In this document: positions 1-8,547 of the stretch, in pieces
Layout: each line of letters begins with the position of its first letter
Position numbering within the stretch: position 1 is the first letter of the stretch
Assembly: GCF_017939615.1 (NCBI RefSeq)
Contig: NZ_JAGKSR010000001.1
Span: forward strand, 1,798,001-1,862,000
Reading direction: 5' to 3'
Origin: Microbacterium sp. BLY
GTDB taxonomy: Bacteria; Actinomycetota; Actinomycetes; Actinomycetales; Microbacteriaceae
DNA: 64,000 nucleotides
Program-made: the position numbers and the translations under genes
The notes under the pieces: generated by a model
What the model saw: only the letters and a program-made list of their open reading frames with translations
What the model was told of the DNA's origin: nothing
The model's database searches: none

Positions 1-659
1 CGGACCCCTCGGCCATCGCGGAAGACCTCTTCTGGGGGGCGTTCATCAACACCGGGCAGACCTGCGCCGCCATGAAACGGCTCTACGTGCACGACTCCGT
101 CTACGACGAGGTCGTCGACGCGCTCGCCGCGATCGCCGAGCAGATGCCGATGGGCAACGGCCTCGACGAGAGCACCGTGCTGGGGCCGCTGCAGAACCGT
201 CCGCAGTTCGACATCGTCCGCCGTCTGGTCGACGACGCCAAGAACCGCGGCGCCCGGATAGTGACCGGTGGGGAGCCGGCCCCCGAACTCGGCGAGCTCT
301 TCTACCGCCCGACGATCGTCGCCGACATCGACAACGACGCCGCACTCGTGCAGGAGGAACAGTTCGGCCCCGCGCTCCCCGTCATCCGGTACACCGACGT
401 CGACGAGGCCTTCGAGCTCGCCAACGCCCTCGATGTCGGACTGGGCGCCTCCGTGTGGGCGAACGACCCCGAGGAGGCGCGCGCCGTCGCCGCGCGCATG
501 CAGTCCGGGACGGTGTGGATCAACTCGCACGGCGGGCTGCACCCGATGGTGCCGTTCGGCGGGGTGAAGAGCTCCGGCTACGGGCTGGAGTTCGGCGTCG
601 AGGGGCTCAAGTCCGTCGCCGTCACCCAGGTCGTCTCCGGCCCCGGCCGGAAGGCGTGA
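1..659 (+). CDS. Aldehyde dehydrogenase, C-terminal part (cut by window edge)
   Basis: NAD(P)-dependent aldehyde dehydrogenase that oxidises an aldehyde to the carboxylic acid. The reading frame is open from base 3, so the gene starts outside the window; about 218 residues are visible. The catalytic cysteine is seen in GQTCAAMKR near bases 57-80, followed by the family motifs EEQFGPALPVI and the C-terminal GGVKSSGYG. Its stop overlaps the GTG of the GMC oxidoreductase by 4 nt, so the two are translationally coupled; an alcohol/aldehyde oxidation pair is the natural reading (for example choline to betaine or amino-alcohol breakdown). The substrate cannot be fixed from the visible part. Confidence 0.95.
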   Translation, partial: DPSAIAEDLFWGAFINTGQTCAAMKRLYVHDSVYDEVVDALAAIAEQMPMGNGLDESTVLGPLQNRPQFDIVRRLVDDAKNRGARIVTGGEPAPELGELFYRPTIVADIDNDAALVQEEQFGPALPVIRYTDVDEAFELANALDVGLGASVWANDPEEARAVAARMQSGTVWINSHGGLHPMVPFGGVKSSGYGLEFGVEGLKSVAVTQVVSGPGRKA

Positions 660-2152
660 GCGTGGCCGCGGCGAACAACGGTGCGGTGCGCTCCGCCATC
701 GTCGTCGGGGCCGGTACGTCGGGGGCCATCGTCGCCCGGCGTCTCACCGACGCCGGTGTCGCGGTCACCCTCGTCGAGGCCGGCGGGTACGACACGAATC
801 CCGCCATCCATGATCCGTCGCGGGCGGGAGAGCTCTGGCATTCCGCCGAGGACTGGGACTTCTTCACCGTGCCGCAGCCGCATGCCGGCGGTCGCCGTCT
901 GCACCTTCCGCGGGGGAAGGTCACCGGCGGGTCGCACGCGCTGAACGCGATGATCTGGGTGCGCGGCGCGGCCTCGGACTACGACACGTGGGAGGCGGCC
1001 GGAGCGACCGGTTGGGCCTGGGCCGAGGTCGAGCCCGTCTTCGACGCGATCGAGAACGACCTGCTGCCCGTGACCGACGCCGATGCGCTCTCGCCCATCC
1101 AGGCCTCGATCATCGATGCCGCGGTCGAGGAAGGGCTGCCCCGCAACCCGGATTACAACGGAGGCACGCTCGACGGGGTCTCGCAGCAGCAGGTCACGAT
1201 CAGGGACGGCCGCCGCGTCAACACCTGGACCGCCTATGCACAGCCCGTGGCCGATCGCATGACGATCCTCACCGGGCGTGCCGTGCACTCGGTCATCGTG
1301 CGTGACGGCCGCGCAGTCGGCATCCGGCTGGGGGAGGGCGACGACAGCGAGGATGTCTTCGCGGACGAGGTGATCCTCTCCGCCGGTGCCATCGGCACGC
1401 CCGTCATCCTGCTCCGCTCCGGGATCGGTCCTGCCGACGAGTTGACGGCGCTGGGTATCCCGGTCGTGCACGACGCTCCCGGGGTCGGCAAGAACCTGCA
1501 CGACCATCTCCTCTCGCCCGTGATCTTCGCGACCGAGAAGAAGCCGGTCGGTCCACCGCAGCCGGGTGTCTCCGTCACGCAGAGCCACCTGTTCTGGCGC
1601 AGCCGCGACGGGCTGGCGCAGCCGGACACGCAGCCGATCCACTTCTCGGTGCCGATGTGGGGTGAGCTGGAGCCCCGTGGCACCGACGGGTTCTCCCTCA
1701 TGGCGGGTCTGGTCACGCCGTACAGCCGCGGCGAGCTGCGCCTCACCGGCCCCGGCCTCGACGACCTGCCGCACATCGACCTGGCGGCGCTGGAGGATCA
1801 GCGCGACGTCGACGCCCTCGCCGCCTCGGTGCGGCAGTGCCGCCGCATCGGGGCGCAGCCCGCGCTCGCGGAGGACTGGGGCGCGGTCGAGATCTATCCG
1901 GGTCCGGAGGTGGCGGATGACCACGTCGAGGACTGGGTGCGCCGCACCGCGATCACGTACCACCACCAGGTCGGCACCTGCCGCATGGGCACCGATCCGG
2001 AGTCCGTGGTCGATCCGCAGCTGCGCGTGCGCGGGATCGACGGCCTGCGCGTGATCGATGCGTCGGTCATGCCGACAGTCCCCACCGGCAACACCAACGC
2101 ACCGGCGGCCATGATCGGAGAACGCGGCGCGGCCTTCCTCCTCGCGGGCTGA
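656..2152 (+). CDS. GMC family FAD-dependent oxidoreductase (choline dehydrogenase-like)
   Basis: Flavoprotein of the glucose-methanol-choline family, oxidising an alcohol to an aldehyde. 498 residues from the GTG that overlaps the upstream stop (GTGA); a second GTG at 662 is equally possible. Visible: the FAD-binding motif VVGAGTSGAIVARRL near residue 16, GMC signature 1 (LPRGKVTGGSHALNAMIW, about 84-101), GMC signature 2 (GAIGTPVILLRSGIGP, about 243-258), the active-site His in HHQVGTCRMG (about 436) and NTNAP near 479. It would hand its aldehyde product to the aldehyde dehydrogenase encoded just upstream. BetA-like function is possible, but polyethylene-glycol or other alcohol dehydrogenases share these motifs. 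Confidence 0.92.
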   Translation: MSVAAANNGAVRSAIVVGAGTSGAIVARRLTDAGVAVTLVEAGGYDTNPAIHDPSRAGELWHSAEDWDFFTVPQPHAGGRRLHLPRGKVTGGSHALNAMIWVRGAASDYDTWEAAGATGWAWAEVEPVFDAIENDLLPVTDADALSPIQASIIDAAVEEGLPRNPDYNGGTLDGVSQQQVTIRDGRRVNTWTAYAQPVADRMTILTGRAVHSVIVRDGRAVGIRLGEGDDSEDVFADEVILSAGAIGTPVILLRSGIGPADELTALGIPVVHDAPGVGKNLHDHLLSPVIFATEKKPVGPPQPGVSVTQSHLFWRSRDGLAQPDTQPIHFSVPMWGELEPRGTDGFSLMAGLVTPYSRGELRLTGPGLDDLPHIDLAALEDQRDVDALAASVRQCRRIGAQPALAEDWGAVEIYPGPEVADDHVEDWVRRTAITYHHQVGTCRMGTDPESVVDPQLRVRGIDGLRVIDASVMPTVPTGNTNAPAAMIGERGAAFLLAG

Positions 2153-2169
2153 CGAGAACGAGGCGACAC

Positions 2170-2210
2170 GACCCGGGGCGACCGCGGCATCAGCCGTGGT
2201 CGCCCGGGTC
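2170..2210. terminator. Hairpin terminator between convergent genes
   Basis: A GC-rich hairpin with arms at 2170-2188 and 2193-2210, a 4-nt loop (ATCA), one bulged G and one G-T pair. It lies in the 67-nt gap between the GMC gene and the convergent DUF202 gene and could serve both. There is no clear T-run. Confidence 0.6.
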
Positions 2211-2219
2211 TCGCCGCGG

Positions 2220-2597
2220 TCAGCGGGCCAGCGTGGCCACGACCACGAGTATCAGGGCGACGACGCCGAACCCGGTGGCGAACACCGTGAGCACCAGGGG
2301 GAGGCCTCCGCTCGGTAGCGGGCCGGTCGCGCGGGCGGTGAGCACCGCGGTCGTCCGGCGCTGTCGGCGGCGCGCGGCCCCCCACAGCAGGGCTGCCGTG
2401 CCCACCCCGAGCACGCCCGGCACGAGACCCCATCCTGCGGAACCGTCCGGCAGCACGAGGGGGAACACCCGCAGCGACAGCAGGGAGCCGATCGCGATCG
2501 CGAGTGCGGTGCGCCGCCAGGCGAGCTCCGTGCGCTCCGGCTGCAGCCCCGGATCGGCGAGGCGCGAGGGGGGCGTGGGCGAGGGCGAGGGGGTCAT
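2220..2597 (-). CDS. DUF202 family small membrane protein
   Basis: 125-residue membrane protein with three predicted hydrophobic segments (about residues 31-50, 58-73 and 98-122). The N-terminal PGLQPERTELAWRRTALA is typical of the DUF202 family, whose role is not established. It follows another DUF202 protein after a 10-nt gap, so the two probably form one transcript and perhaps a heteromeric membrane complex. The start is the ATG at 2597; the Pro/Ser-rich N-terminus is poorly conserved in such proteins. Confidence 0.75.
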   Translation of the reverse strand: MTPSPSPTPPSRLADPGLQPERTELAWRRTALAIAIGSLLSLRVFPLVLPDGSAGWGLVPGVLGVGTAALLWGAARRRQRRTTAVLTARATGPLPSGGLPLVLTVFATGFGVVALILVVVATLAR

Positions 2598-2607
2598 GGC
2601 CGCGCCG

Positions 2608-2964
2608 TCAGCGCCACAGCACGCCGGCGAGCACGAGCAGCCCGGTCGCCACGACCACGACGGCGAGCACCACCGCCGACAGCGCGCCCGGCAGGGGGTG
2701 CCCGAGCCGCAGCGCGCGCTCCGCCCGCATCCACTCGAACCAGGCCAGCGGCGCCACGGCCGTGCCGGCGATGATGAGCAGCAGCGAGGCCGCGAGGCGG
2801 AAACCCGGGTGCAGGTCGAGCCCGAGGACCTCGAGGGCGACGCCGCCCGCGATCAGCGCCAGACCGGTCCGGGTCCACGCCAGGAACGTGCGCTCGTTGG
2901 CGAGCGAGAACCGCGGGTCGGGCTCGTCCCCGACCCGGTAGACGGAGGCGGGGAATCGTCGCAT
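2608..2964 (-). CDS. DUF202 family (YidH-like) small membrane protein
   Basis: 118-residue integral membrane protein. FSLANERTFLAWTRTGLAL (about residues 19-37) is the DUF202/YidH hallmark; three hydrophobic segments follow. The ATG at 2964 was chosen because a -10 hexamer TACCAT ends 7 nt before it, giving a leaderless transcript. It is the first gene of a pair with the downstream DUF202 gene. No biochemical role is known for the family; longer in-frame starts upstream have arginine-rich, non-protein-like composition. Confidence 0.8.
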   Translation of the reverse strand: MRRFPASVYRVGDEPDPRFSLANERTFLAWTRTGLALIAGGVALEVLGLDLHPGFRLAASLLLIIAGTAVAPLAWFEWMRAERALRLGHPLPGALSAVVLAVVVVATGLLVLAGVLWR

Positions 2965-2970
2965 GCGCCC

Positions 2971-2976
2971 ATGGTA
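2971..2976 (-). promoter_or_regulatory. -10 hexamer of leaderless promoter
   Basis: TACCAT on the minus strand ends 7 nt before the ATG of the YidH-like gene (start at 2964). Confidence 0.55.
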
Positions 2977-3062
2977 CGGCGGGCGCCGCCCCGTGCCCTC
3001 GTGCGGCGCACCCCGGACGCCGGATTCCCGGGGGCCCGGCGTCCGGCGGCGAGAGGGGGCGG

Positions 3063-4517
3063 TCAGCGGGTGCTGAACCGCTCCAGATCGGTGGCGAGGC
3101 CGTCGTACACCGCGGGCTTGGCGCGGCGGAGGTACTCGGCGTAGACGATGCCGCCGATCAGGGCGAGCACGAGCAGCAGCGGCATCAGACGGATCGCGAG
3201 CTCCTCGGAGCCGGCGACGATGGTGAAGTTCACGATCGCCAGGACCGAGATGCCCGCGATGCCGAGGAAGCCGATGCCCGGGGCGATGAACGTGCTCCAC
3301 CAGCGCGGGTCGTTCCGGCGCCGGAAGTACACGACGATCGACAGCGCCGCGAGGCCCTGCAGGATCAGCACGCTGAGGGTGCCGAAGCCGAGCATGGCGG
3401 GCACGAGCGTGACGATGGGGTCGGCGCCGGCGAGGGCGAAGAGGATCGCGACGATCGCCGCGAAGCCGGCCTGCACGGTCCCGGCGAGCTGCGGGGCGCC
3501 GTTCGGGCGGGTGCGGGCGAGGGCCTGCGGGAGGACCCTCGCGCGACCCAGCGAGTACAGGTAGCGGGTGGCCGAGTTGTGGAACGCGAGCATCGCTGCG
3601 AAGAGGCTCACCAGGAGCAGCACCATCATCACCGTCGTCAGCGGGCCGCCCAGGTATTGCTGCGAGAGCGAGAAGATGAGGTCACCCGTCGGCAGGTGCT
3701 CCTGCGCGATGGCCTGCGCCTGCGCGACACCGGTCGCGCTCACCACGGCCCAGGTCGTGACGCCGAGGATCACGCCGATCGCGATGATCGACGTGTAGGT
3801 GGCCCGCGGGATCGTGCGCAGCGGCTGCTTGGCCTCTTCGCTGAACAGCGCGGTGGCCTCGAATCCGAGGAAGCCGGTCGCCGCCAGCAGGAGACCGATC
3901 GGCAGCGAGCCGGAGAACACGGCCTCGGGGCTGAATGCCGCCACGTCGTAGCCGGTCTGCACGAGCACAGAGACGTCGAACACGACGAGCATGAGCACCT
4001 CGAGCACGAGGCACACCCCGAGGATCTTCGAGCTGAAGTCGACGCCGATCCGGGCGAGGATGAAGCAGACCGCGATCGACAGCAGACCCCAGACGAGCCA
4101 GGGCACGTCGAGACCGGTGAGGTCGCGGATGATCGTCTGCATGAAGAACCCGCTCGTGCCGATGGTGCCGACCACGAAGAAGTTGTAGCCGATCGTGGCG
4201 ATCAGGCCCGCGACGAGCCCGCCGGTGCGGCCGAGACCCTTCACGACGAACGCGTAGAAGCCGCCCGCGTTCACGAGCTGCTTCGACATCTGCGCGTAGC
4301 CGATCGCGAACAGCAGCAGGATGGCGGCGACGAGGAAGAACGACATCGGCGTGCCGCCGCCGTTGCCCAGCGCGATGGCGAGGGAGGCGACGACGACGAT
4401 CCCCGTCAGCGGGGCGACCGCCGCGAGGACGAGGAAGACGATGCCGGCGACGCCGAGTGCGCCGGGGCGGAGGGAGGTGTGGTGCGGCGTCGTGGGTGCG
4501 GAGGTCTGCTCTGCCAC
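3063..4517 (-). CDS. APC superfamily amino acid/amine permease
   Basis: Secondary transporter of 484 residues with about 12 hydrophobic segments, importing an amino acid or amine in symport or exchange. LRPGALGVAGIVFLVLAAVA and the conserved GFLGFEATALFSEEAK segment are typical of the APC family. The GTG at 4517 is chosen because AAAGGAG sits 5 nt upstream; the longer frame has no ribosome site. It lies between a GMC/ALDH pair and a FeaR-like AraC gene, suggesting uptake of the amine or amino alcohol those enzymes break down. Substrate not determinable from sequence. Confidence 0.9.
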   Translation of the reverse strand: MAEQTSAPTTPHHTSLRPGALGVAGIVFLVLAAVAPLTGIVVVASLAIALGNGGGTPMSFFLVAAILLLFAIGYAQMSKQLVNAGGFYAFVVKGLGRTGGLVAGLIATIGYNFFVVGTIGTSGFFMQTIIRDLTGLDVPWLVWGLLSIAVCFILARIGVDFSSKILGVCLVLEVLMLVVFDVSVLVQTGYDVAAFSPEAVFSGSLPIGLLLAATGFLGFEATALFSEEAKQPLRTIPRATYTSIIAIGVILGVTTWAVVSATGVAQAQAIAQEHLPTGDLIFSLSQQYLGGPLTTVMMVLLLVSLFAAMLAFHNSATRYLYSLGRARVLPQALARTRPNGAPQLAGTVQAGFAAIVAILFALAGADPIVTLVPAMLGFGTLSVLILQGLAALSIVVYFRRRNDPRWWSTFIAPGIGFLGIAGISVLAIVNFTIVAGSEELAIRLMPLLLVLALIGGIVYAEYLRRAKPAVYDGLATDLERFSTR

Positions 4518-4557
4518 GTCGGCTCCTTTGCTCGGGTGACGGCCGTGCGGACACGGC

Positions 4558-4581
4558 ATCGACGACGAGGGGATCGTCGAT
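4558..4581 (-). other. Hairpin in the leader of the permease gene
   Basis: An 8-bp perfect inverted repeat (ATCGACGA / TCGTCGAT) with an 8-nt loop, 41 nt upstream of the permease start. It could be an operator or an mRNA leader structure. Confidence 0.35.
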
Positions 4582-4639
4582 AGAGCGAGTCTGGTCGTCG
4601 CCGAGTGGGGGCGCTTGACCGTGAGCGAAGGACGATGGT

Positions 4640-4662
4640 GCCACCGCGCACACCCCGGTGGC
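4640..4662 (-). terminator. Possible terminator after HAD gene
   Basis: Inverted repeat GCCACC / GGTGGC with an 11-nt loop, located 18 nt past the stop of the HAD phosphatase gene. The stem is short and has no T-run. Confidence 0.35.
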
Positions 4663-4680
4663 GGCCGCGGCGGTGCGAGG

Positions 4681-5331
4681 TCAGTCGATGTGGAGCTCGA
4701 AGCCGTCGTCGGTCGCGACCACCGTGACGTGGGTGAGGTCGTCGACGTGGGCGGTCGGGGAGTGCGCTCCGGCGTGCGGGCCGATGCCGATCACGCGCAT
4801 GCCCGCGGCGTGCGCCGCCTGGATGCCGGCGCCCGAGTCCTCGAACACGATGCAGTCCGCAGGGTCGACGCCGAGGGTGCGCGCGGCGAGGAGGAAGCCC
4901 TCCGGGTCCGGCTTCGACGCCGACACGCTCTCTGCGGTGACGGCGAGCTCCGGCACCGTGAGTCCGGCCTGTCCCATCCGTGCGGTCATGAGCGCCACGT
5001 TGGCCGACGTGACCACCGCGTGCGGGAACGGGAGGAGGGCGGCGAGCAGGTCCTCGGCGCCCGGGATGCCGACCACGCCGTCCACATCGGAGGCCTCGGT
5101 GGCGAGCATGACCTCGTTCTCGCGGAGGTTGATGGCGTGATCGCGGTCGGGGAGCATGATCGCCATGCTCTGGTGCCCCTGCCGCCCGTGGATGACGCGG
5201 AGCACGGTCTCCGGATCGATGCCGTGGGGCTCCGCCCACGCGAGCCAGAGCCGCTCCACGACGGCGGTCGAGTCGACGAGGGTGCCGTCCATGTCCAGAA
5301 GGGCGGCGCGGGCGCGGAGGATCTCGGTCAC
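4681..5331 (-). CDS. HAD family phosphatase (subfamily IA, sugar-phosphatase-like)
   Basis: 216-residue haloacid-dehalogenase hydrolase, probably dephosphorylating a small phosphorylated sugar or metabolite. The nucleophile motif LLDMDGTLVDS is at residues 11-21; the Thr/Ser motif is in HAVVTSANV; the Lys is in ASKPDPEGFLLAA, followed by the acidic motif CIVFEDSGAGIQAA. The helical cap after motif I makes it subfamily IA. The start is GTG at 5331, 7 nt after a TAGCCT -10 box (leaderless). It may be cotranscribed with the permease gene downstream, although a hairpin separates them. Substrate unknown. Confidence 0.88.
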   Translation of the reverse strand: MTEILRARAALLDMDGTLVDSTAVVERLWLAWAEPHGIDPETVLRVIHGRQGHQSMAIMLPDRDHAINLRENEVMLATEASDVDGVVGIPGAEDLLAALLPFPHAVVTSANVALMTARMGQAGLTVPELAVTAESVSASKPDPEGFLLAARTLGVDPADCIVFEDSGAGIQAAHAAGMRVIGIGPHAGAHSPTAHVDDLTHVTVVATDDGFELHID

Positions 5332-5337
5332 TCCCTC

Positions 5338-5343
5338 AGGCTA
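5338..5343 (-). promoter_or_regulatory. -10 hexamer of leaderless promoter (HAD gene)
   Basis: TAGCCT on the minus strand ends 7 nt before the GTG start at 5331; no Shine-Dalgarno sequence lies between. Confidence 0.55.
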
Positions 5344-5353
5344 ACCCCCGGGG

Positions 5354-6307
5354 TCAGTGGGTGGCGCGATAGGTGCGGGGGGAGACCCCGAAGGCGTTCT
5401 TGAACGCGCGGCTGAAGTGCGCGGCGTCGACGAAGCCCCAGCGGGCGGCGATCGCGGCGACGGGACGGTCGGCGAGCATCGGATCGAGCAGATCGCGGCG
5501 GCACTGCTCCAGGCGGCGCGTGCGGATCCACGTCGACACGGTCACCCCCTGCTCCTGGAACAGACCGTGCAGGTGCCGGGTGGAGATGAAGTGCGCGGCG
5601 GCGATGGAGGCGGGGCCGAGATCGGTGGCGCCGAGGTTGCGGTCGATGTGCGCGCGGATGCGCTGCAGGAGCGCGCGGTGGGGGTCGGCGGAGGCCCGGT
5701 CGAGACCGAGCTCCCGCGTGAACACGGTGGTCACGAGGTCGAGGGCGCTGTGCGCGAGCCGCGCTCCGGTCGTCCCGGCCAGTTCGTCGAGGTGGCCCGC
5801 CAGCTGTGTCAGGTACGGCACCACCATGCCGCCCAGTCCCTCCCGTCCGGAGATGCGGACCGCGGTGAGCTGCCCCATCAAGTCCGCCGGGAGGGTGAGG
5901 AGGTGCTTCGGGAACATGACGACCATGGTCCGGAAGTCCCGATCGAAGACGAGGGAGTACGGGCGGCTGGTGTCGTAGACCGCCAGGTCGCCCGGTTGCA
6001 GCACCGCCTCACGGTCGTCCTGGATGAGCAGGCCGGTTCCGGAGAGCATCAGGCTCACCTTGAAGTACGAGCGGTCGCCGCGGGCGATGAGTCCGGTGGT
6101 GCGCTCGACGACGTGCGAGGTCGCGCGGACGTCGGTGACGTGCACCTCGTCGACCGCCGCACCGCGGATCACGCCGCGGAACCGGTCGGCACCGGTGGAG
6201 ACCTGCAGGGGGACGAAGGATGCGGACACGGCGGCGCGGAACTCGCTGATGTCGCGCGCGACGAGGGTGGACACCGCGTCAGCAGGGGCGGGAGGGGCAC
6301 CGTTCAT
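5354..6307 (-). CDS. AraC family regulator with FeaR-like sensor domain
   Basis: 317-residue transcription activator. The C-terminal third is an AraC double HTH: FISTRHLHGLFQEQGV, then WGFVDAAHFSRAFKNAFGVS and PRTYR at the end. The N-terminal 200 residues fit the AraC-binding-like domain found in FeaR, the activator of aromatic-amine oxidation in E. coli. ATG at 6307 with GAGGTGA 8 nt upstream. It lies at the end of a group encoding an aldehyde dehydrogenase, alcohol oxidase and permease, and not far from a copper amine oxidase, so control of amine or alcohol catabolism is the likely job (inference). Confidence 0.88.
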   Translation of the reverse strand: MNGAPPAPADAVSTLVARDISEFRAAVSASFVPLQVSTGADRFRGVIRGAAVDEVHVTDVRATSHVVERTTGLIARGDRSYFKVSLMLSGTGLLIQDDREAVLQPGDLAVYDTSRPYSLVFDRDFRTMVVMFPKHLLTLPADLMGQLTAVRISGREGLGGMVVPYLTQLAGHLDELAGTTGARLAHSALDLVTTVFTRELGLDRASADPHRALLQRIRAHIDRNLGATDLGPASIAAAHFISTRHLHGLFQEQGVTVSTWIRTRRLEQCRRDLLDPMLADRPVAAIAARWGFVDAAHFSRAFKNAFGVSPRTYRATH

Positions 6308-6398
6308 GACTGATCACCTCGGGCTGGTGGGAACGACGACGTTGTATACGATCCGTTCCGCGATGCTACCACCGGTGACGCGCCGGCCGGGAGGCTTC

Positions 6399-6404
6399 TA
6401 CACT
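6399..6404 (+). promoter_or_regulatory. -10 hexamer of leaderless promoter
   Basis: TACACT ends 7 nt before the chosen GTG at 6411; GTGACG at 6375-6380 is a plausible -35 with an 18-nt spacer. Confidence 0.6.
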
Positions 6405-6410
6405 GTGGCC

Positions 6411-7553
6411 GTGGAGTCCGCACCGAAGGCGACGCTGACGCAGAGGGTCCTCCGCGTGCTCGGGCAGCTGCGGGGCCCCGCCACCTCGGACGCGGTGTTC
6501 GAGGCGACGGCGCTGATCGTCGGCGCCGCCTTCCTCGTCGTCGGGTTCGGCATCGCCCTGCCGATCTTCTGGGGGCGCGAGCTCGCCATCAGCGGGACCG
6601 GGTCGATCGGCATGTTCGCCGCGTACGGCGGTGCGGTCACGGCTGCCCTCGCGTTCGCCCTGGGGCGGCTCGCGGTGCGGGAGCCGGCGCCGGATCCCGC
6701 GGTCGCCCGCGACGGCTTCGCGGTGCCGGGCGACCGGCTCCGCTGGTACGACCTCGCCGCCATCGCCTTCGCGCATGCCGCGATCGCGTATCTCGGGTGG
6801 CTGGGGATCGCCGAGCTGCTGGAGCGGAGCTTCGTGGACGCGCCCGTGTTCCCTCTCCCCGGTGCGATCCTCGTCGCGGTGGCGTTCGCGCTCACCGGCT
6901 ATGTCGCGTTCCTCAGCGCCGTGGCGCTGACCCCGATGGTGCTCTCGCTCGTGCTGGCGGTGTTCCTCGTGATCGGGGCGTTCGCGGCCATGCTGGCGTC
7001 GAGCGACGTGCACTGGTGGCAGGACAACCTGTCGGCGCTGGGTATGAGCAGCAACAGCGCATCGGTGGCCTTCAACGCGACCCTCGTGATCGCGGGGATC
7101 ATGGTGACGACGATCGCGCGATACGCCACGGCGGGGCTGCCGGTCGACGAGCCGGCGGATCGGCGGGGCCGGACGATCGTGCGCGGCGGGCTCATCCTGA
7201 TGGGGATCTTCCTCGCCTGCGTGGGGATCTTCCCGGTGGACGAGTTCTTCGCCCTGCACAACACCGTCGCGACGGGCATGGCCGTCGCGTTCGCGGTGGT
7301 GGTCGTCGGGCTGCCCTGGTTCGTGCGCGGCGTGCCGCGGGTGTTCGTCGGCTTCGGGTGGACGTACGTGCTCGTCATCGTCCTGCTCGGTGCGTTCTTC
7401 GCCGTCGGCTACTACAACCTCACCGCGGTCGAGCTGATCGCCGCCGTGCTGATCTTCAGCTGGATCATCGTGTTCCTGCGGACGGCGGGGGCGATGGGCA
7501 GCCCGGCCACGCACACCGACGGCCTCGCCGCGTCGAGCGTCGAGGCCGCCTGA
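6411..7553 (+). CDS. DUF998 family multi-pass membrane protein
   Basis: 380-residue integral membrane protein with about ten hydrophobic segments. DNLSALGMSSNSASVAFNA in the middle, followed by alternating helices and a CVGIFPVDEFFALHN loop, is typical of DUF998, a family without known function. The frame is open further upstream, but the GTG at 6411 is supported by a -10 box (TACACT) ending 7 nt before it; GTG at 6405 is in the same frame. The gene stands alone between divergent araC and convergent rpiR-like genes. Confidence 0.8.
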   Translation: MESAPKATLTQRVLRVLGQLRGPATSDAVFEATALIVGAAFLVVGFGIALPIFWGRELAISGTGSIGMFAAYGGAVTAALAFALGRLAVREPAPDPAVARDGFAVPGDRLRWYDLAAIAFAHAAIAYLGWLGIAELLERSFVDAPVFPLPGAILVAVAFALTGYVAFLSAVALTPMVLSLVLAVFLVIGAFAAMLASSDVHWWQDNLSALGMSSNSASVAFNATLVIAGIMVTTIARYATAGLPVDEPADRRGRTIVRGGLILMGIFLACVGIFPVDEFFALHNTVATGMAVAFAVVVVGLPWFVRGVPRVFVGFGWTYVLVIVLLGAFFAVGYYNLTAVELIAAVLIFSWIIVFLRTAGAMGSPATHTDGLAASSVEAA

Positions 7554-7588
7554 TCGGGCCGCCGCGCGCCCGCGCGCGTCGTCCGACG

Positions 7589-8446
7589 TCAGTCGCCGAG
7601 CAGGCGCGTGGCGTCGCGGGTGCGGTGCAGCGCGTCGACCGTCTCGGCGTACCGCTGCTTGGCGACCCCGATGAACAGGCAGTCCACGAGAGCGAGCTGC
7701 GCGATGCGGCTCACCATCGCGCCCGCGCGGAACGTCGATTCGCGGACCTCGGTGAACAGGGCGTGGTCGGCGACCTGCGCGAGTGGGGAGTCCTTCGCGG
7801 ACGTGACGGCGACGGTCGTCGCCCCGGTGGCGCTCGCCGCCTCGAGGAACCGGACGGTCTCGATCGTCGACCCGGCGTGCGAGAAGCCGATCGCGACGGT
7901 CCGGCCCACCGGCAGCACGGCGGCGGCGATCGCCTCGTGGGGGTCGGCCAGCGCATGCGCGTTGCGCCCGACGCGGAGCAGCTTGTGCGCGAGGTCCTCG
8001 GCGACGAACTGGCTCGCCCCGATGCCGTAGAGGAGGATCCGGTCGGCGCGGTCCATCGCCTCGACCGCGGCCGACAGCACCGCGAAGTCGAGCTGCCCGA
8101 CGGTTTCCTCGATCGCGAGGAGCTCCAGTGCGGCGAGTTTGGACACCGCCTCCGGGAGGGTGTCCTCGTCGGAGATCTCCGAGCCGTAGGCGCCGCGGGC
8201 GGAGAACTGCGCCGCCTCTTTGCCGAGTTCGGTGGCCAGGGCCATGCGCAGGGGCGCGTAGCCCGTGAAGCCGATCGCCCGGCAGAAGCGCACGACCGAG
8301 GCGACCGACGTGCGGCACTCCGCGGCGAGCTCGCTGATGGTCTTGTCGATCACGAGGCTCGGGTTCTCCCGTACGGCGGCCGCGACGCGGGCCAGTGACG
8401 GGGGCATGGTCGAGGCGGCGGCTTCGATCGTCGACTGGATGCTCAC
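7589..8446 (-). CDS. MurR/RpiR family transcriptional regulator
   Basis: 285-residue repressor. N-terminal HTH_6 domain (about residues 1-77, with ISELAAECRTSVASVVRFCRAIGF as its recognition region) and a C-terminal SIS sugar-phosphate-binding domain (about 120-270, with ILLYGIGASQFVAEDLAHKL and VAIGFSHAGSTIETV). GTG at 8446 has GGAGGA upstream. It is divergent from the sugar kinase-murQ operon and probably senses N-acetylmuramic acid 6-phosphate or a related phosphosugar to control it, as MurR does in E. coli. An inverted repeat in the shared intergenic region is the likely operator. Confidence 0.9.
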   Translation of the reverse strand: MSIQSTIEAAASTMPPSLARVAAAVRENPSLVIDKTISELAAECRTSVASVVRFCRAIGFTGYAPLRMALATELGKEAAQFSARGAYGSEISDEDTLPEAVSKLAALELLAIEETVGQLDFAVLSAAVEAMDRADRILLYGIGASQFVAEDLAHKLLRVGRNAHALADPHEAIAAAVLPVGRTVAIGFSHAGSTIETVRFLEAASATGATTVAVTSAKDSPLAQVADHALFTEVRESTFRAGAMVSRIAQLALVDCLFIGVAKQRYAETVDALHRTRDATRLLGD

Positions 8447-8492
8447 GCGATCCTCCGGAGATGGCGGGACAGGGTGGTAAATTCTTTTCAGT

Positions 8493-8515
8493 GAGTCTAC
8501 GTGTTGTGTAGTCTC
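8493..8515. promoter_or_regulatory. Putative RpiR/MurR operator overlapping -10 box
   Basis: Imperfect palindrome GAGTCTAC-N7-GTAGTCTC (7 of 8 positions pair) in the 101-bp divergent region. It overlaps TAGTCT (8509-8514), a likely -10 for the kinase-murQ operon, so bound repressor would block RNA polymerase. Confidence 0.5.
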
Positions 8516-8547
8516 TTTTCCTTCCGCCGCCGATCCGAGGAGTCCCG

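Noticed and set aside
455..655. An extended start of the GMC oxidoreductase at 455
   Set aside because: The region is inside the aldehyde dehydrogenase gene and gives an Arg-rich, non-conserved N-terminus; the FAD motif starts normally from the GTG at 656.
6024..6410. An extended N-terminus of the DUF998 protein
   Set aside because: It would run antisense through the AraC gene and across the TACACT promoter; the GTG at 6411 fits a leaderless start.
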